A stretch of 64,000 nt of DNA from Alphaproteobacteria bacterium (GCA_021775965.1 JAJFGV010000052.1:1-64000), one strand, 5' to 3'. Counted from the first letter of the stretch, positions 45,142 to 54,008 are shown. Program-made: numbers and translations. The notes: generated by a model not told the origin, from the letters alone.

Positions 45142-45429
45142 CTAGAGAAGCTTGTCTTTCAGATCTTTCGCAATCCGGAACGCAACCTTCTTCTTGGCTG
45201 GGATCTGGATTTGCTCGCCGGTTGCCGGGTTGCGGCCCATCCGAGCTTTCATCTGCTTGACCTGCAAAATACCAAGGCCGGGAATGCGCACGCGCTCTCC
45301 ACCTTGTAAATGCTCAACGAATGAATCGACCATGCCTTCGAGAAGCGCAGTCGTGTCCTTCTTTGACATGTCATGTTTATCCGCAAGCTCTGCGGCGACT
45401 TGTTTCAGTGTTACGGTTGGTTCAGCCAT
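45142..45429 (-). CDS. HU/IHF family DNA-binding protein
   Basis: A 95-residue nucleoid-associated protein of the HU/IHF fold. Seen: helical N-terminal half (LKQVAAELADKHDMSKKDTT), GERVRIPGLGILQVKQMKAR, and the DNA-binding arm GRNPATGEQIQIPAKKKVAF with the proline that intercalates DNA. The exact class (HU or IHF subunit) is not settled by sequence; the RNPATGE arm is HU-like. AGGAAAGG precedes the ATG. Confidence 0.93.
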   Translation of the reverse strand: MAEPTVTLKQVAAELADKHDMSKKDTTALLEGMVDSFVEHLQGGERVRIPGLGILQVKQMKARMGRNPATGEQIQIPAKKKVAFRIAKDLKDKLL

Positions 45430-45525
45430 AGTTTTACCTTTCCTGATTGGTTGAATACGAATCCTATGCTTTTAATCTTACACCAAGATGGCCAATGGGA
45501 AAATCCCTATAAATATTAATAAAAT

Positions 45526-45554
45526 ACCCCCGCTCAAGGGATCAAAGCGGGGGT
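45526..45554 (-). terminator. Terminator of the His-rich protein gene
   Basis: ACCCCCGCT and AGCGGGGGT form a 9-bp stem; on the minus strand it is followed by a T-rich run. Confidence 0.75.
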
Positions 45555-45605
45555 GTCAGACGCACGATTTTTGGGGAAAAACCGCACGGCGGAGGTCAAA
45601 AAAAC

Positions 45606-46100
45606 CTAGTAACCGTGGCCGCAATGCTGCGTATGGCGGTGGTTATGGCGTTTTATGCTCTGATAATGATGCCTTTGCGGCTGGTAATATTTACGAAAAT
45701 AGCCTGGGCCGTAATGCTTAACACTCCTACGGCCATAATAGGGATTATGGCGATAGGGCTGCCTGTATCCATGATAATACGGATCCTTATAGGCGTGCTT
45801 AGCGTGCTTCTTCACATGCTTTTTGGCTTTACGGTGATGATTGTCGTTATACCCTTTGCCATGATGGCTGTCATCATAATGACCGCCCCTATGACCACCG
45901 GGACCGGAATGCGATGCAATCACCCATGAACCATCGGGCTGTAGACAGGTTTTATAGTACTCGGCAATAATATTGCCATTTACACGCACAGTTTTCGTAT
46001 GGTTTTTACAATAGGAACCATATCCAGCCTGCGCATTTTGTGCCGCAAAAGTGATTGGTATCATCACCATCCCGGCAATGAGTAACGTCTTGAGTTTCAT
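45606..46100 (-). CDS. Secreted histidine-rich protein
   Basis: A 164-residue protein with a signal peptide (MKLKTLLIAGMVMIPITFAA, cleavage near residue 25) and a mature region starting with a small Cys-containing domain (GSYCKNHTKTVRVNG through TCLQPDGSW). The rest is a low-complexity His, Lys, Tyr, Gly and Arg stretch with many HH and HxH pairs, ending in HCGHGY. The composition suggests divalent metal binding (Zn, Ni or Cu) in the periplasm or a role in cell-envelope adhesion. No family assigned. Confidence 0.75.
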   Translation of the reverse strand: MKLKTLLIAGMVMIPITFAAQNAQAGYGSYCKNHTKTVRVNGNIIAEYYKTCLQPDGSWVIASHSGPGGHRGGHYDDSHHGKGYNDNHHRKAKKHVKKHAKHAYKDPYYHGYRQPYRHNPYYGRRSVKHYGPGYFRKYYQPQRHHYQSIKRHNHRHTQHCGHGY

Positions 46101-46194
46101 AATATTCTCCTCGCTTCATGTCAGTGCTCGTTTTGTTGAGCTTGACCTTGATACGGAGCGATATTCAAAACCCTTCGTTTTCCTCATTCTTCCC

Positions 46195-46222
46195 TTGACG
46201 CCTTCAGGCGCTGCTTTAGCAT
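46195..46222 (+). promoter_or_regulatory. Candidate promoter of the HPt/receiver operon
   Basis: TTGACG (46195-46200), 16-nt spacer, TAGCAT (46217-46222), about 33 nt before the GTG start at 46255. Confidence 0.45.
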
Positions 46223-46254
46223 GGTGACAGACATCTACAAGGAAAGGAATTCCA

Positions 46255-47037
46255 GTGACAGGTGAGGTTTTTATTGATGAAAAGCAGGAAGCAGTACTAA
46301 CAGCACAGCTTGAGCAAGAATTTCGTGATGACTGTAGCGACAAGCTGGAAAGACTATCAACATGTCTCGAAAGCATTGCAGAAGGAACCGATAACAGTAA
46401 CAGCCATATCGCCGAAATTTCGATGCTGGCCCACAGCCTAAAAGGTATGGCTGCAGCTTTTGGTTACCCTGGAATATCAATGGTAGCGCACCGTCTGGAA
46501 GACTATCTGGCCACCAGCGAAACTTACAATCAACAAGACATCCAAAATATTTATCGCTTTGCTGATCAAATACAGACATTGCAAAAATTAAAAATCCAGC
46601 CTGATAACAATGCAATTTCTAATATCCTGCGCGAGCTTCCTGAGCATAGCTCCCTGGAACAAACACAGGAGAACAATGCTTTTGAAGCGCTCGTGATCAT
46701 GCCTAACACCGTGCAGCGTCGTTTCATACAAAAGGAGCTGGCTTCGGCCGGTTTTCGCATGACCAGCGCCAACACAAGTTTTGAGGCCATTGAACTGACA
46801 GTCCGTCTTTTGCCTGACCTGGTTCTGGTCAGCGCCATTATGGACGAGCTGGAGGGTGTTGAAATCGCCAATATCCTGCGCGCCGCAAAGGCAACCAAAG
46901 AAATACCGATTGTTATTGTGACCAGCCTTGAGGGCAAAGACATCCCATCCGATCTGCCGGATAAAACATTCATTGCCAATAAAGGTGAAAACTTCTCGAA
47001 AGATCTTGCGCAATGCCTATCCAGGATCGAAATATGA
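46255..47037 (+). CDS. HPt domain protein with degenerate receiver
   Basis: A 260-residue two-domain signalling protein. The N-terminal HPt domain (about 15-120) has the phosphorylatable His60 in MLAHSLKGMAAAFGYPG. The C-terminal receiver-like domain (about 143-260) lacks the required residues: the acidic pair reads MPN (149-151), and the phospho-acceptor Asp is Ser193 in DLVLVSAIMDEL. It is therefore probably an HPt module with a non-phosphorylated output or binding domain, able to take phosphate from a hybrid kinase. GTG start with AAGGAAAGGAATT upstream. First of three co-directional genes. Confidence 0.85.
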   Translation: MTGEVFIDEKQEAVLTAQLEQEFRDDCSDKLERLSTCLESIAEGTDNSNSHIAEISMLAHSLKGMAAAFGYPGISMVAHRLEDYLATSETYNQQDIQNIYRFADQIQTLQKLKIQPDNNAISNILRELPEHSSLEQTQENNAFEALVIMPNTVQRRFIQKELASAGFRMTSANTSFEAIELTVRLLPDLVLVSAIMDELEGVEIANILRAAKATKEIPIVIVTSLEGKDIPSDLPDKTFIANKGENFSKDLAQCLSRIEI

Positions 47038-47049
47038 TATGATGACCAA

Positions 47050-48051
47050 ATGACAGATACAAAAGAGCAAAACTCTAAAATCGAGACCATCGAACCTGCC
47101 GATACCCAGAATTTTTCAGCCGATATCAAAAGGCTGATTGATGAAGCCGAAGACATGCGTCTGGGCCTCATGAAGCAATATGAAAGCAGAGGGTTTATGG
47201 CCTTTTCGATGGGCTTGCTCTTTGTTGTCGTAGGATGCAGCGGCTTTGGCTGGTTTTTCTTTTATAAATTTGAGTTCCTGCCGGCACTTGCATGCCTGGC
47301 ACTTGGCATTATTCCTTATTATTTCCTGAGCCTGCATAAAATGAAGCCGCTACAGGAATATGAGCGTCAACACAAAAGTGTCTTCATGCCGAAACTTGCT
47401 CATGCGATGGGTGGCCTGAAATACCGGCCCAAAAGCGGCATTAAGGCAAAAAAATTGTTGCCTGCAAAAATCCTGCCGTCTTTTGATCAGTACAATGCCG
47501 AAGATTGTTTTGCCGGAACTTATAAAGAAACAAAGATGATCTTGTCAGAGGCCCGTATGTCCCATAGCAAACGAAAAGGCGGCTATGTTTTTGATGGAAT
47601 ATTCGTGCTTCTGGAGCTTCCGAACAAGCGCTTTGAAGGTCATACAATTATTAGCGGCGACCGCCAAACGGCGAAGCGTTGGAAAGGCAAGCGTTGGCGC
47701 GATCTACAGCAGATTTCAATTGGAAACGGCGAGCTTGCTGGAACCTTCGAAGTTTTTTCTGACGCACCGCAGGATGCAGAAAACCTCGCCCGCGATGAAA
47801 TTTTAACACGTCTGGCAGAAATATCGGCCGAGTTTGATAACGCGCCATTATCCGTCTCTTTTTACCGGGGTAAATATATATTCATCATGATTCCCTATGC
47901 GGTTGATATGTTCGAACCATCTAATTTGTATCTGCCCGTTACAACAGACGCGCAAGCCACAAGGTGCAAAAAAGAAATCGATCAGATTTTATCAATTGTT
48001 GATCTGCTAAGTGTCTACAAACCAACGAGCAGTGAGGACAAAGCCACGTGA
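47050..48051 (+). CDS. DUF3137-like membrane protein
   Basis: A 333-residue protein with a charged N-terminal helix region, a hydrophobic hairpin (MGLLFVVVGCSGFGWFFFYK and LPALACLALGIIPYYFL, about 55-95) and a large soluble C-terminal domain. The C-terminal part has the DUF3137 pattern: LLPAKILPSFDQYNAEDCFAG, GYVFDGIFVLLELPNKRFEGHTII and the final ISAEFDNAPLSVSFYRGKYI. It would hang in the cytosol. 12 nt after the HPt gene and overlapping the next gene by 4 nt (GTGA). Function of the family unknown. Confidence 0.8.
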   Translation: MTDTKEQNSKIETIEPADTQNFSADIKRLIDEAEDMRLGLMKQYESRGFMAFSMGLLFVVVGCSGFGWFFFYKFEFLPALACLALGIIPYYFLSLHKMKPLQEYERQHKSVFMPKLAHAMGGLKYRPKSGIKAKKLLPAKILPSFDQYNAEDCFAGTYKETKMILSEARMSHSKRKGGYVFDGIFVLLELPNKRFEGHTIISGDRQTAKRWKGKRWRDLQQISIGNGELAGTFEVFSDAPQDAENLARDEILTRLAEISAEFDNAPLSVSFYRGKYIFIMIPYAVDMFEPSNLYLPVTTDAQATRCKKEIDQILSIVDLLSVYKPTSSEDKAT

Positions 48052-48548
48052 GCGCAGAAGAAGACCTCATAGAATCGACGGAATCAAACGCAGACGACCA
48101 CCCTGATGTAATCATGAAACCACCCTTTATTTATGGGCTATTTCTGATTGCCGCCATAATCCTTGAGCTCATTATCGGTTTGGATATGCTCAGTTGGGGC
48201 ACACAATTCGCTGCCGGCATACTCTTGATCTGTCTGGGCTTTGGTGTGGCTGCCGCATCGATTATGCGCTTTGCCGGTGCCGGAACCAATATACCAACCA
48301 ATAAACCCGCCACCACACTTGTCACCGATGGCACATATCGTTTTTCACGCAACCCCATCTATATTTCTTTAACCAGCCTTTATATAGGACTGTGTTTTTT
48401 GCTCGATCTCTTATGGGGGTTTATTTTTCTGGCACCGCTTCTCTATGTCATAAACCGATACGTCATCGAACGCGAAGAAGAGTATTTGGAGAAAAAATTT
48501 GAAGACAGCTACCGCGCCTATAAAAAATCCACGAGACGCTGGCTATAA
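48048..48548 (+). CDS. Isoprenylcysteine/phospholipid-type methyltransferase
   Basis: A 166-residue membrane methyltransferase of the ICMT/PEMT-like group. After a polar N-terminus come about four hydrophobic segments and the family's C-terminal signature: RFSRNPIYISLTSLYIGL, VIEREEEYLEKKFEDSYRAY and a closing RRWL. In bacteria such enzymes methylate lipids or small thiols; the substrate is unassigned. GTG start overlaps the preceding gene by 4 nt. It ends 2 nt before a convergent gene. Confidence 0.85.
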   Translation: MSAEEDLIESTESNADDHPDVIMKPPFIYGLFLIAAIILELIIGLDMLSWGTQFAAGILLICLGFGVAAASIMRFAGAGTNIPTNKPATTLVTDGTYRFSRNPIYISLTSLYIGLCFLLDLLWGFIFLAPLLYVINRYVIEREEEYLEKKFEDSYRAYKKSTRRWL

Positions 48549-48550
48549 CA

Positions 48551-48880
48551 CTACATTTCGACGCGCAGGATCACATCGTTTTCACGAACCATAACCGACT
48601 TTCTAGCCTTTTTGGGTAAGGGAATGCCACAACCGCGACAGTAAACCATCAGAGCCGCTGCTAGAAAGTCCCGGCTATATTCGATTTTGGCGCCGCCGCC
48701 CTGAGTGTCTAGCTGATTTTCAATGCGCACATAAATACGACTGTCGTCTTTATCATCCTCGACAAGCATGGTGATCGCACCGGTGGGCGGCTTTTTTCGC
48801 TCTTTTTGAACACAAAGAGAGTAAAGCGCCTTATAGGTTTCATCATAATCAAAAATTATTCTGCGGTCTTCACGCGGCAT
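48551..48880 (-). CDS. Hypothetical protein, 109 aa
   Basis: A small soluble protein, charged throughout, with a mixed alpha/beta pattern. It has the N-terminal REDRRIIFDYDETYKALYSL, a basic loop (ERKKPPTG), an acidic segment (EDDKDDSRIYVRIEN) and a CRGC pair near residue 80 that could bind a metal. It follows the glycosyltransferase gene by 27 nt on the same strand, so the two probably form one operon. No family recognised. Confidence 0.65.
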   Translation of the reverse strand: MPREDRRIIFDYDETYKALYSLCVQKERKKPPTGAITMLVEDDKDDSRIYVRIENQLDTQGGGAKIEYSRDFLAAALMVYCRGCGIPLPKKARKSVMVRENDVILRVEM

Positions 48881-48907
48881 GAAATACTCCGCTTATTATA
48901 TGGACAC

Positions 48908-50131
48908 TCATTTCTTACTCCCCAGCTTAATAATTTCTCCTGCAATTATATCTGCCAGTTTTGATGGATCATAGTCCTTATATTTTTTTGCGATATTTTC
49001 TGCAGCCTCTTTGAACTCTCCCTCACCAAGCAACCGCTCAATCAACGCGACCAACTCTTTTGCCCCAAAGTCACCAACCAAGCCACGACCGGATTTTGTT
49101 CTGCCAATAGCACGCGCAAACATCATTTGCTCAATATGACCAGGCAATAAAAGCTGTGGCACCCCATTTAAAGCAAATGCTGCGGCAATTCCCGGACTAG
49201 CATGACTGATACCAAGATCACATGTCTTAATCAGTTTGCCCAACTGCACCGCACCATCAATAATACGAAAAGATGGCTTTTCCAATTGGGCCTTCAGCTG
49301 TTTTGAAATACCGGGCACGGCTGCAATAATATCACGATCATCAGGCTGGTGGCTCAACGCCTCCATACAGGCACCAAAATGAGCTGTGTCCGGACGAATA
49401 TAGGCAAAAATACGCTGGCGCTTTCCCTTATTCCAGCTCATAGCCTCACCACTATCCAGCGCAAAAAACGGTCCGTAATAATTTGGTTTACCCTTGCTTA
49501 ATGAGGAACGATCCGGATAGTGATCCAGATCTTCAAACGTTGTCAAAAATTCAGTGTCGGTTTCAAGAAGATCTGAAAACTTTTTAAGTTTTGAGAGTCC
49601 TGCGATGGACAACGCCTCGTTGACATTATCCAACACAAGTCCTTCGTGGCTCTTAATAACATCATCATCTATTTTCTCCCAATAGCGCAGAAGCGGCATA
49701 GGAGTGCTACGCGGCGGCACATCATAACCGGAACCCAGAGTGACTTTTTTGAATTTATAATCACGTGCCGCCAGCAATGCCGTCGGCGCCGCCTGCGCGA
49801 CCAAAACATCAGGCTTCACCAGATCATACAAAGATCGCCAGGCCATAATCAGCCCCGCAAGATCAGCAGGGCTATCATAACCACACGGACGCAAATCATC
49901 AGGATATATCAGACTGGGGCCACGCCTTTTACCAGGCACAGGCCGAACAGGAAAATACGGCGCCTGAAAGACTTTATAGTTAAGCCCCTCAGCAAAAGCA
50001 CGAATGGCAGCCGGATTCTGAAGTGCAAAAAAAAGCTCAGCTTTGCGCTTGGCAAGAGGGCGCGCCACATCAGCAAGCTGAGTCACATGTCCAAAATTCC
50101 GCCCGAGTTCCCATGAAAACAATATCCGCAT
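48908..50131 (-). CDS. GT1-like (UGT/MGT-type) glycosyltransferase
   Basis: A 407-residue two-domain GT-B glycosyltransferase. The N-terminal domain starts with the acceptor-side motif FSWELGRNFGHVTQL, has LVAQAAPTALLAARD, and the C-terminal donor domain has the DLGISHASPGIAAAFALNGVPQLLLPGHIEQ stretch (split here: the His and the PQLLLPGH part) corresponding to the nucleotide-sugar site of UGT-like enzymes. No signal peptide; probably cytosolic or membrane-associated. Acceptor unknown; it could decorate a lipid or a natural product. Confidence 0.8.
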   Translation of the reverse strand: MRILFSWELGRNFGHVTQLADVARPLAKRKAELFFALQNPAAIRAFAEGLNYKVFQAPYFPVRPVPGKRRGPSLIYPDDLRPCGYDSPADLAGLIMAWRSLYDLVKPDVLVAQAAPTALLAARDYKFKKVTLGSGYDVPPRSTPMPLLRYWEKIDDDVIKSHEGLVLDNVNEALSIAGLSKLKKFSDLLETDTEFLTTFEDLDHYPDRSSLSKGKPNYYGPFFALDSGEAMSWNKGKRQRIFAYIRPDTAHFGACMEALSHQPDDRDIIAAVPGISKQLKAQLEKPSFRIIDGAVQLGKLIKTCDLGISHASPGIAAAFALNGVPQLLLPGHIEQMMFARAIGRTKSGRGLVGDFGAKELVALIERLLGEGEFKEAAENIAKKYKDYDPSKLADIIAGEIIKLGSKK

Positions 50132-50356
50132 CAGAAAATTCTAGGCAGGGCCTTACTCCGCTGCAAGGCTTTTAGGGTTTGAAAACAGCTATAATTGCGT
50201 ACAACTTCACAATTTTTCCAGAATACTTAGGGGGAGCCGCTGCATGCATATGCAACCCATGTCGAGCTTGTCCATTTTGTGATACTTTGTTAATAATTTC
50301 CTGCGTATAATTTACCCGGAATGCCCCACCCCAACCATCAAAATGCTGAGGAAAAG

Positions 50357-50998
50357 ATGTCTGCAAAAGAAAATCCTGCCAATCAAAAAACTGACGATGA
50401 CGACAAACAGGAGAATGTATTCGCCGTTGCTTCAAACGTGGGAAATCAGTTGCAAGCGATAGAGCAATTCATGGCGCGTCGCTTTGATGAGATATCGATG
50501 GAAATCAACGCAACTTCACAACAAGTTGATATGGCCGAAGAAGGCATTATCACGCGCTTTTCTGAAATATTAGAAATATTACACGCAGTTTCCTATAGCG
50601 GCGATGGCAAAACCCCTGCCAATGCCGGTGTCGAGCTGGACGCCGTTGTCGATATGACGGAAGAAGCTGCCAATAAAATCCTCGATGCCGCAGGGCGTAT
50701 CAACACAAAAATTCATTCAGAAGAAGACTGGGACAACAAAGATGCGCGCGGGAAAATTATCGAGAGCATTAATGATGACGTTGAAGAAATTTTTATGGCC
50801 TGCTCGTTCCAGGATATTACAGGTCAACGAATTCGCAAGACATTAGAAAATCTGAAGACCATCGAAGACCGCCTTGGTGTGGCTCTTGACCGTCTTGGTA
50901 TCCATGTCGCCATAGACCCGGATAAAGAAGCCGTTCCAGTTGGCACTTCGCAGGACGACATAGACGCTTTGTTTAAAGAGAATAACGACAAAGAATAA
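50357..50998 (+). CDS. CheZ-like CheY phosphatase
   Basis: A 213-residue, almost entirely helical cytosolic protein. The segment CSFQDITGQRIRKTLENL near residue 150 carries the CheZ catalytic pattern (Asp and Gln of QDxTGQ) that inserts into CheY. The extreme C-terminus is SQDDIDALF before a charged tail, which resembles the CheY-binding peptide of CheZ and of FliM. The length and helix pattern match CheZ. ATG at 50357 has GAGGA upstream; the 12-codon upstream extension was rejected. Upstream TATAAT at 50306 lacks a good -35. It would oppose the cheA-cheY system at 23-27 kb. Confidence 0.85.
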   Translation: MSAKENPANQKTDDDDKQENVFAVASNVGNQLQAIEQFMARRFDEISMEINATSQQVDMAEEGIITRFSEILEILHAVSYSGDGKTPANAGVELDAVVDMTEEAANKILDAAGRINTKIHSEEDWDNKDARGKIIESINDDVEEIFMACSFQDITGQRIRKTLENLKTIEDRLGVALDRLGIHVAIDPDKEAVPVGTSQDDIDALFKENNDKE

Positions 50999-51020
50999 AC
51001 GTTTCTTATAGATAGAGAGC

Positions 51021-51051
51021 GGGAGCGCAATAAATTATTACGCTCCCTTTT
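51021..51051 (+). terminator. Terminator after the CheZ-like gene
   Basis: GGGAGCG (51021-51027) and CGCTCCC (51041-51047) form a 7-bp stem followed by a T-rich run. Confidence 0.8.
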
Positions 51052-51162
51052 CTTTCATTAAAAATAATAATTATGTCAATAAAGTACCCATAAATAATAA
51101 CCATAATTAACTCGTTCTTTACCCCACATCCGTAGAATAAAAAGAAAAAAACGGGTGTGAAA

Positions 51163-51678
51163 ATGTACAGGGGTGAAGACAAAGCCGAACGGCATAAAGC
51201 CGTTATTGGCATCATAACGGGATTAATCAAAAAGCTGGCGCGCCTTGCGCCGCATCCATCCCGCGCAGATTATTCAGGACCGCTTTTTATCCAAAGCAGC
51301 TCTCATCACAACATGCCGGGCGAGCAAGACAGCATGCTCGGTCAGATTTTCATGGAAAGTCTTATAGGCCCGGTTTTTACCGAAGCCGCAAACAACAATT
51401 CAGACAGCACCACAGATAATATGAACCTGCGCGATATTGCTGATTACGCCAGCGAATATCTTAAAGACCGCGCCAGCCCTGATACTGGTGAGGGTAAAGG
51501 CAGCTTTGCGCTGTGCAAGCACCGTGCAATTGCGGACGGCTTTAATTTCAATGCATTTCCATCCCTTTTACAAACCACTGTGATGGAAGCCTTCAGGGCC
51601 GATCTCCCCGAGCGCCTGCGGATTGAAAAGGCCCTGTCCTTTTTCGACCGCCAGCTCCTTGAACCCGCTATTTCCTAG
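51163..51678 (+). CDS. Hypothetical protein, 171 aa
   Basis: A soluble protein with no recognised domain. The N-terminus is basic and Ile/Lys-rich (KAVIGIITGLIKKLARL), followed by a polar Ser/Asn-rich middle (TEAANNNSDSTTDNMN) and a C-terminal helix-rich part with a single Cys (LCKHRAIADGF). ATG at 51163 is chosen over a GTG 6 nt upstream because GGGTG lies 7 nt before it. It precedes another hypothetical gene by 81 nt. Confidence 0.6.
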   Translation: MYRGEDKAERHKAVIGIITGLIKKLARLAPHPSRADYSGPLFIQSSSHHNMPGEQDSMLGQIFMESLIGPVFTEAANNNSDSTTDNMNLRDIADYASEYLKDRASPDTGEGKGSFALCKHRAIADGFNFNAFPSLLQTTVMEAFRADLPERLRIEKALSFFDRQLLEPAIS

Positions 51679-51759
51679 AGCACAGCCTGCAAATATGCTA
51701 AAATAAGTTAGGGCGTGAGGACAATACGCCCTAGAGAATATTTATGGGCTAGGACCGCT

Positions 51760-52749
51760 ATGGCTGAATTCAGTGCCTCTCTCTTGCGTGAAAAATTTAC
51801 AATTTACGACCCTGAAAGCGAAATGCATGAAGAGGGCGAGTCTGTCGTTGCCCTCAGCAATCGCATGGTTATCAACTTGTGCTCTTCCAATGAAAAATAT
51901 GAAGAAAAATATGTCGTCAGAGCCCATAACATGCATGGCTGTGTTCGCATGTGCGCGCGTATCATTCATACCTTCCATGAAGGCGGCCCGATTATGAACC
52001 GTCATATTGCGTTTGATTGGCAAGCGGCATGGGACTCACTGGTCAACGACTACGAACACGCCTATAATCCGCAACGCTGGGTCACAGTTTATCACAAAGG
52101 CCGTATCGTTTTTGAAAACGGAAAACATCACGCTTTGCTTGATGTGATTGAACAATGCGATGCCCGAAACGAAGATCAATACGATATGTCCATTGCTCTG
52201 GCAGAAGACGCCTTCAAGCAAGTGGGGAAAAAGGTCACCATCAATTACGATTCCAATGTCGCACTCGTTGTCACTTTCGAACATAATGAAGGACGAAGCG
52301 GCATTATCCTGCGCGGACCGGATCGGACCACAACATTCACATTCACTGCCAGTGGTACAAAAGCAAAAGCGCTTAGTGTTCCACAATGTCTGGCTGCTTC
52401 AGCGGCCTATCTGGAAGGGATTCAGCTCGCCTTTTTGATTGGTATGAACAATGAAAAGACCAGATTGAATATCATCAAGCGTTTTTCCAAAGAAGAAAAA
52501 CAAACCCGCGAAGCCAAAAAACGTCTCAGCCGCCTTTCTGCCGAAATTACCAATCTCGAAGGTGTCTACGATGTCCATTACAGGCCCGAACGGCCGGAAT
52601 TTTCGCATCTCATTATTGATGCCGAAAAACTGGGTCAGAAAATCCTTGAACCGCCCGTGGAAGATGAAGATGGTGGTGAAGATGGAGACGACAAAAAGGG
52701 CAACAAAAAGAAGGCAAAGCCATCTGTTTTTCACCATGGCTCTGGCTAG
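51760..52749 (+). CDS. Hypothetical protein, 329 aa
   Basis: A soluble protein with no recognised family. The first 250 residues are beta-rich with regularly spaced strands (HIAFDWQAAWDSLV; VVTFEHNEGRSGIILRG) and an EKYEEKYVVRAHNMHGCVRM region. The last 45 residues are a low-complexity Asp/Glu/Gly/Lys tail (EDEDGGEDGDDKKGNKKKAK). ATG at 51760 has TAGGA upstream. No membrane segment or signal peptide. A coupled role with the preceding 171-residue protein is possible but not shown. Confidence 0.65.
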   Translation: MAEFSASLLREKFTIYDPESEMHEEGESVVALSNRMVINLCSSNEKYEEKYVVRAHNMHGCVRMCARIIHTFHEGGPIMNRHIAFDWQAAWDSLVNDYEHAYNPQRWVTVYHKGRIVFENGKHHALLDVIEQCDARNEDQYDMSIALAEDAFKQVGKKVTINYDSNVALVVTFEHNEGRSGIILRGPDRTTTFTFTASGTKAKALSVPQCLAASAAYLEGIQLAFLIGMNNEKTRLNIIKRFSKEEKQTREAKKRLSRLSAEITNLEGVYDVHYRPERPEFSHLIIDAEKLGQKILEPPVEDEDGGEDGDDKKGNKKKAKPSVFHHGSG

Positions 52750-52925
52750 CTAGAATGATAAGCCCAGCAAAAAAATCAGATTATCAGTCCAAAATGTGGC
52801 GTTACCCCCCCCTAAAGAAAACAATAAACTCAATGTTTTGAATAACGTGCATTTTTTCCTTGCTTTTGTTGTCATAATTTAATAGCCTCCCCTCAGAATT
52901 TATTATGGAACTATGGAGAGAAAAA

Positions 52926-53309
52926 ATGCCTGCGTATAAAAGCAAAAAAATACAATTAATCCCGAGACAACAATTTCTGGATGCCACTACCGCTCTTGCT
53001 ATTGAGATTGAGGAGAAAACCGGTGATCTCCCAACATGCAAGACCAAGGGCAGCATTACCTCCGATGGGGTTTTGAATGGATTTACCTGGGAGAGCATAA
53101 ACATTCAGGTAAAGCTACATGGCCTTATAAACCTTACCAATCTGTTTATAAGCAAGGGTATAAAAAATCCATCCCCCGTCAAAGAAAAATCATCAAAAAC
53201 CACACCTATTGGCTATATAGGATCGGGCTCTCCAACTATATCCGGGCATGAATCCAGAGAAGCTTTGAAGACAATGGCTCTGGCTCCTCCACTTGTTTCC
53301 GTACCCTAA
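52926..53309 (+). CDS. Small accessory protein A with shared repeat motif
   Basis: A 127-residue basic protein. Residues 10-80 contain a domain shared with the next gene: LPTCKTKGSITSDGVLNGF, then TWESINIQVKLHGLINLTNL and FISKGIKN. The rest is Ser/Pro/Thr-rich without a recognised motif. ATG 52926 has GGAGAG 6 nt upstream. The shared motif (W..N..VK..G..NL..LF...GIK) looks like a small helical, perhaps DNA-binding unit; this is inference. Confidence 0.55.
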   Translation: MPAYKSKKIQLIPRQQFLDATTALAIEIEEKTGDLPTCKTKGSITSDGVLNGFTWESINIQVKLHGLINLTNLFISKGIKNPSPVKEKSSKTTPIGYIGSGSPTISGHESREALKTMALAPPLVSVP

Positions 53310-53381
53310 GAACAGCTGACCTATTTGGTTTATGTGCAGTGCAATCTTCCGGAGCGCTTGGTTAAAAAGAAAAAAAGAAAA

Positions 53382-54008
53382 ATGACAGAGAGAAATATAG
53401 AACCAGATGAACTTCTTCAGGAAAAACTGAAGCTGCCTTTTATCAAGGGCCTTGTTGCCGAAGCAAAGTCCTTCAAAAATTCCACCAGCACCCTCCCAAC
53501 GACAAAAGAGGAAAAACCTATTAAAACGGGTGAACTATCTGGGTATAAATGGGAGACAGCAAACAGAAGAGTAAAGAAACTTGGTTTTAAAAATCTTTCC
53601 CATTTATTTCTTCTGGCAGGCATTAAGAAAAACAACGTTCTGGACCGAAGAGAGCTTCTGGAATCGGCGAGATTAACTTTAGAAGCTGGAGAGGGATTTA
53701 TAGGGTATGTTAAATATGGACCGCTGGCTTCAGAAGAAAAAAAAGATCATTGGAACGCTATACAATCAGCCATCACCTCTAAGCTCAGAGGATTTGAAAA
53801 CTGTCACTATAAAAACCTTCATCATTTCCTGAGTGAAGAATTGAAAAACTATGATGAACTAATTAAGGCCCGCGGCCCGATGCCAGGAAAAAATGGCAAG
53901 ATATCAAGCGCACCAGCAAAACCAAAGCCTGCGGCAACAGATCCGTATGACGAGCTACCTAGCGCGGCTGCGGTGCGATCCTACATTAGTGAAATTTTGT
54001 ATATTTGA
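53382..54008 (+). CDS. Small accessory protein B with shared repeat motif
   Basis: A 208-residue basic protein. Residues about 25-85 repeat the motif of protein A: LPTTKEEKPIKTGELSGY, KWETANRRVKKLGFKNLSHL and FLLAGIKKN. A second, longer helical part follows (about 90-165), then a Pro/Ala/Lys-rich linker and an aromatic end (SAAAVRSYISEILYI). Ribosome site is weak (poly-A/G). 72 nt after protein A on the same strand. Paralogy with A is visible by eye; function unknown. Confidence 0.6.
   Translation: MTERNIEPDELLQEKLKLPFIKGLVAEAKSFKNSTSTLPTTKEEKPIKTGELSGYKWETANRRVKKLGFKNLSHLFLLAGIKKNNVLDRRELLESARLTLEAGEGFIGYVKYGPLASEEKKDHWNAIQSAITSKLRGFENCHYKNLHHFLSEELKNYDELIKARGPMPGKNGKISSAPAKPKPAATDPYDELPSAAAVRSYISEILYI

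Noticed and set aside
45615-45929. Plus-strand hydrophobic ORF opposite the His-rich gene
   Set aside because: His codons read in antisense give Met and Val, which explains the apparent membrane protein.
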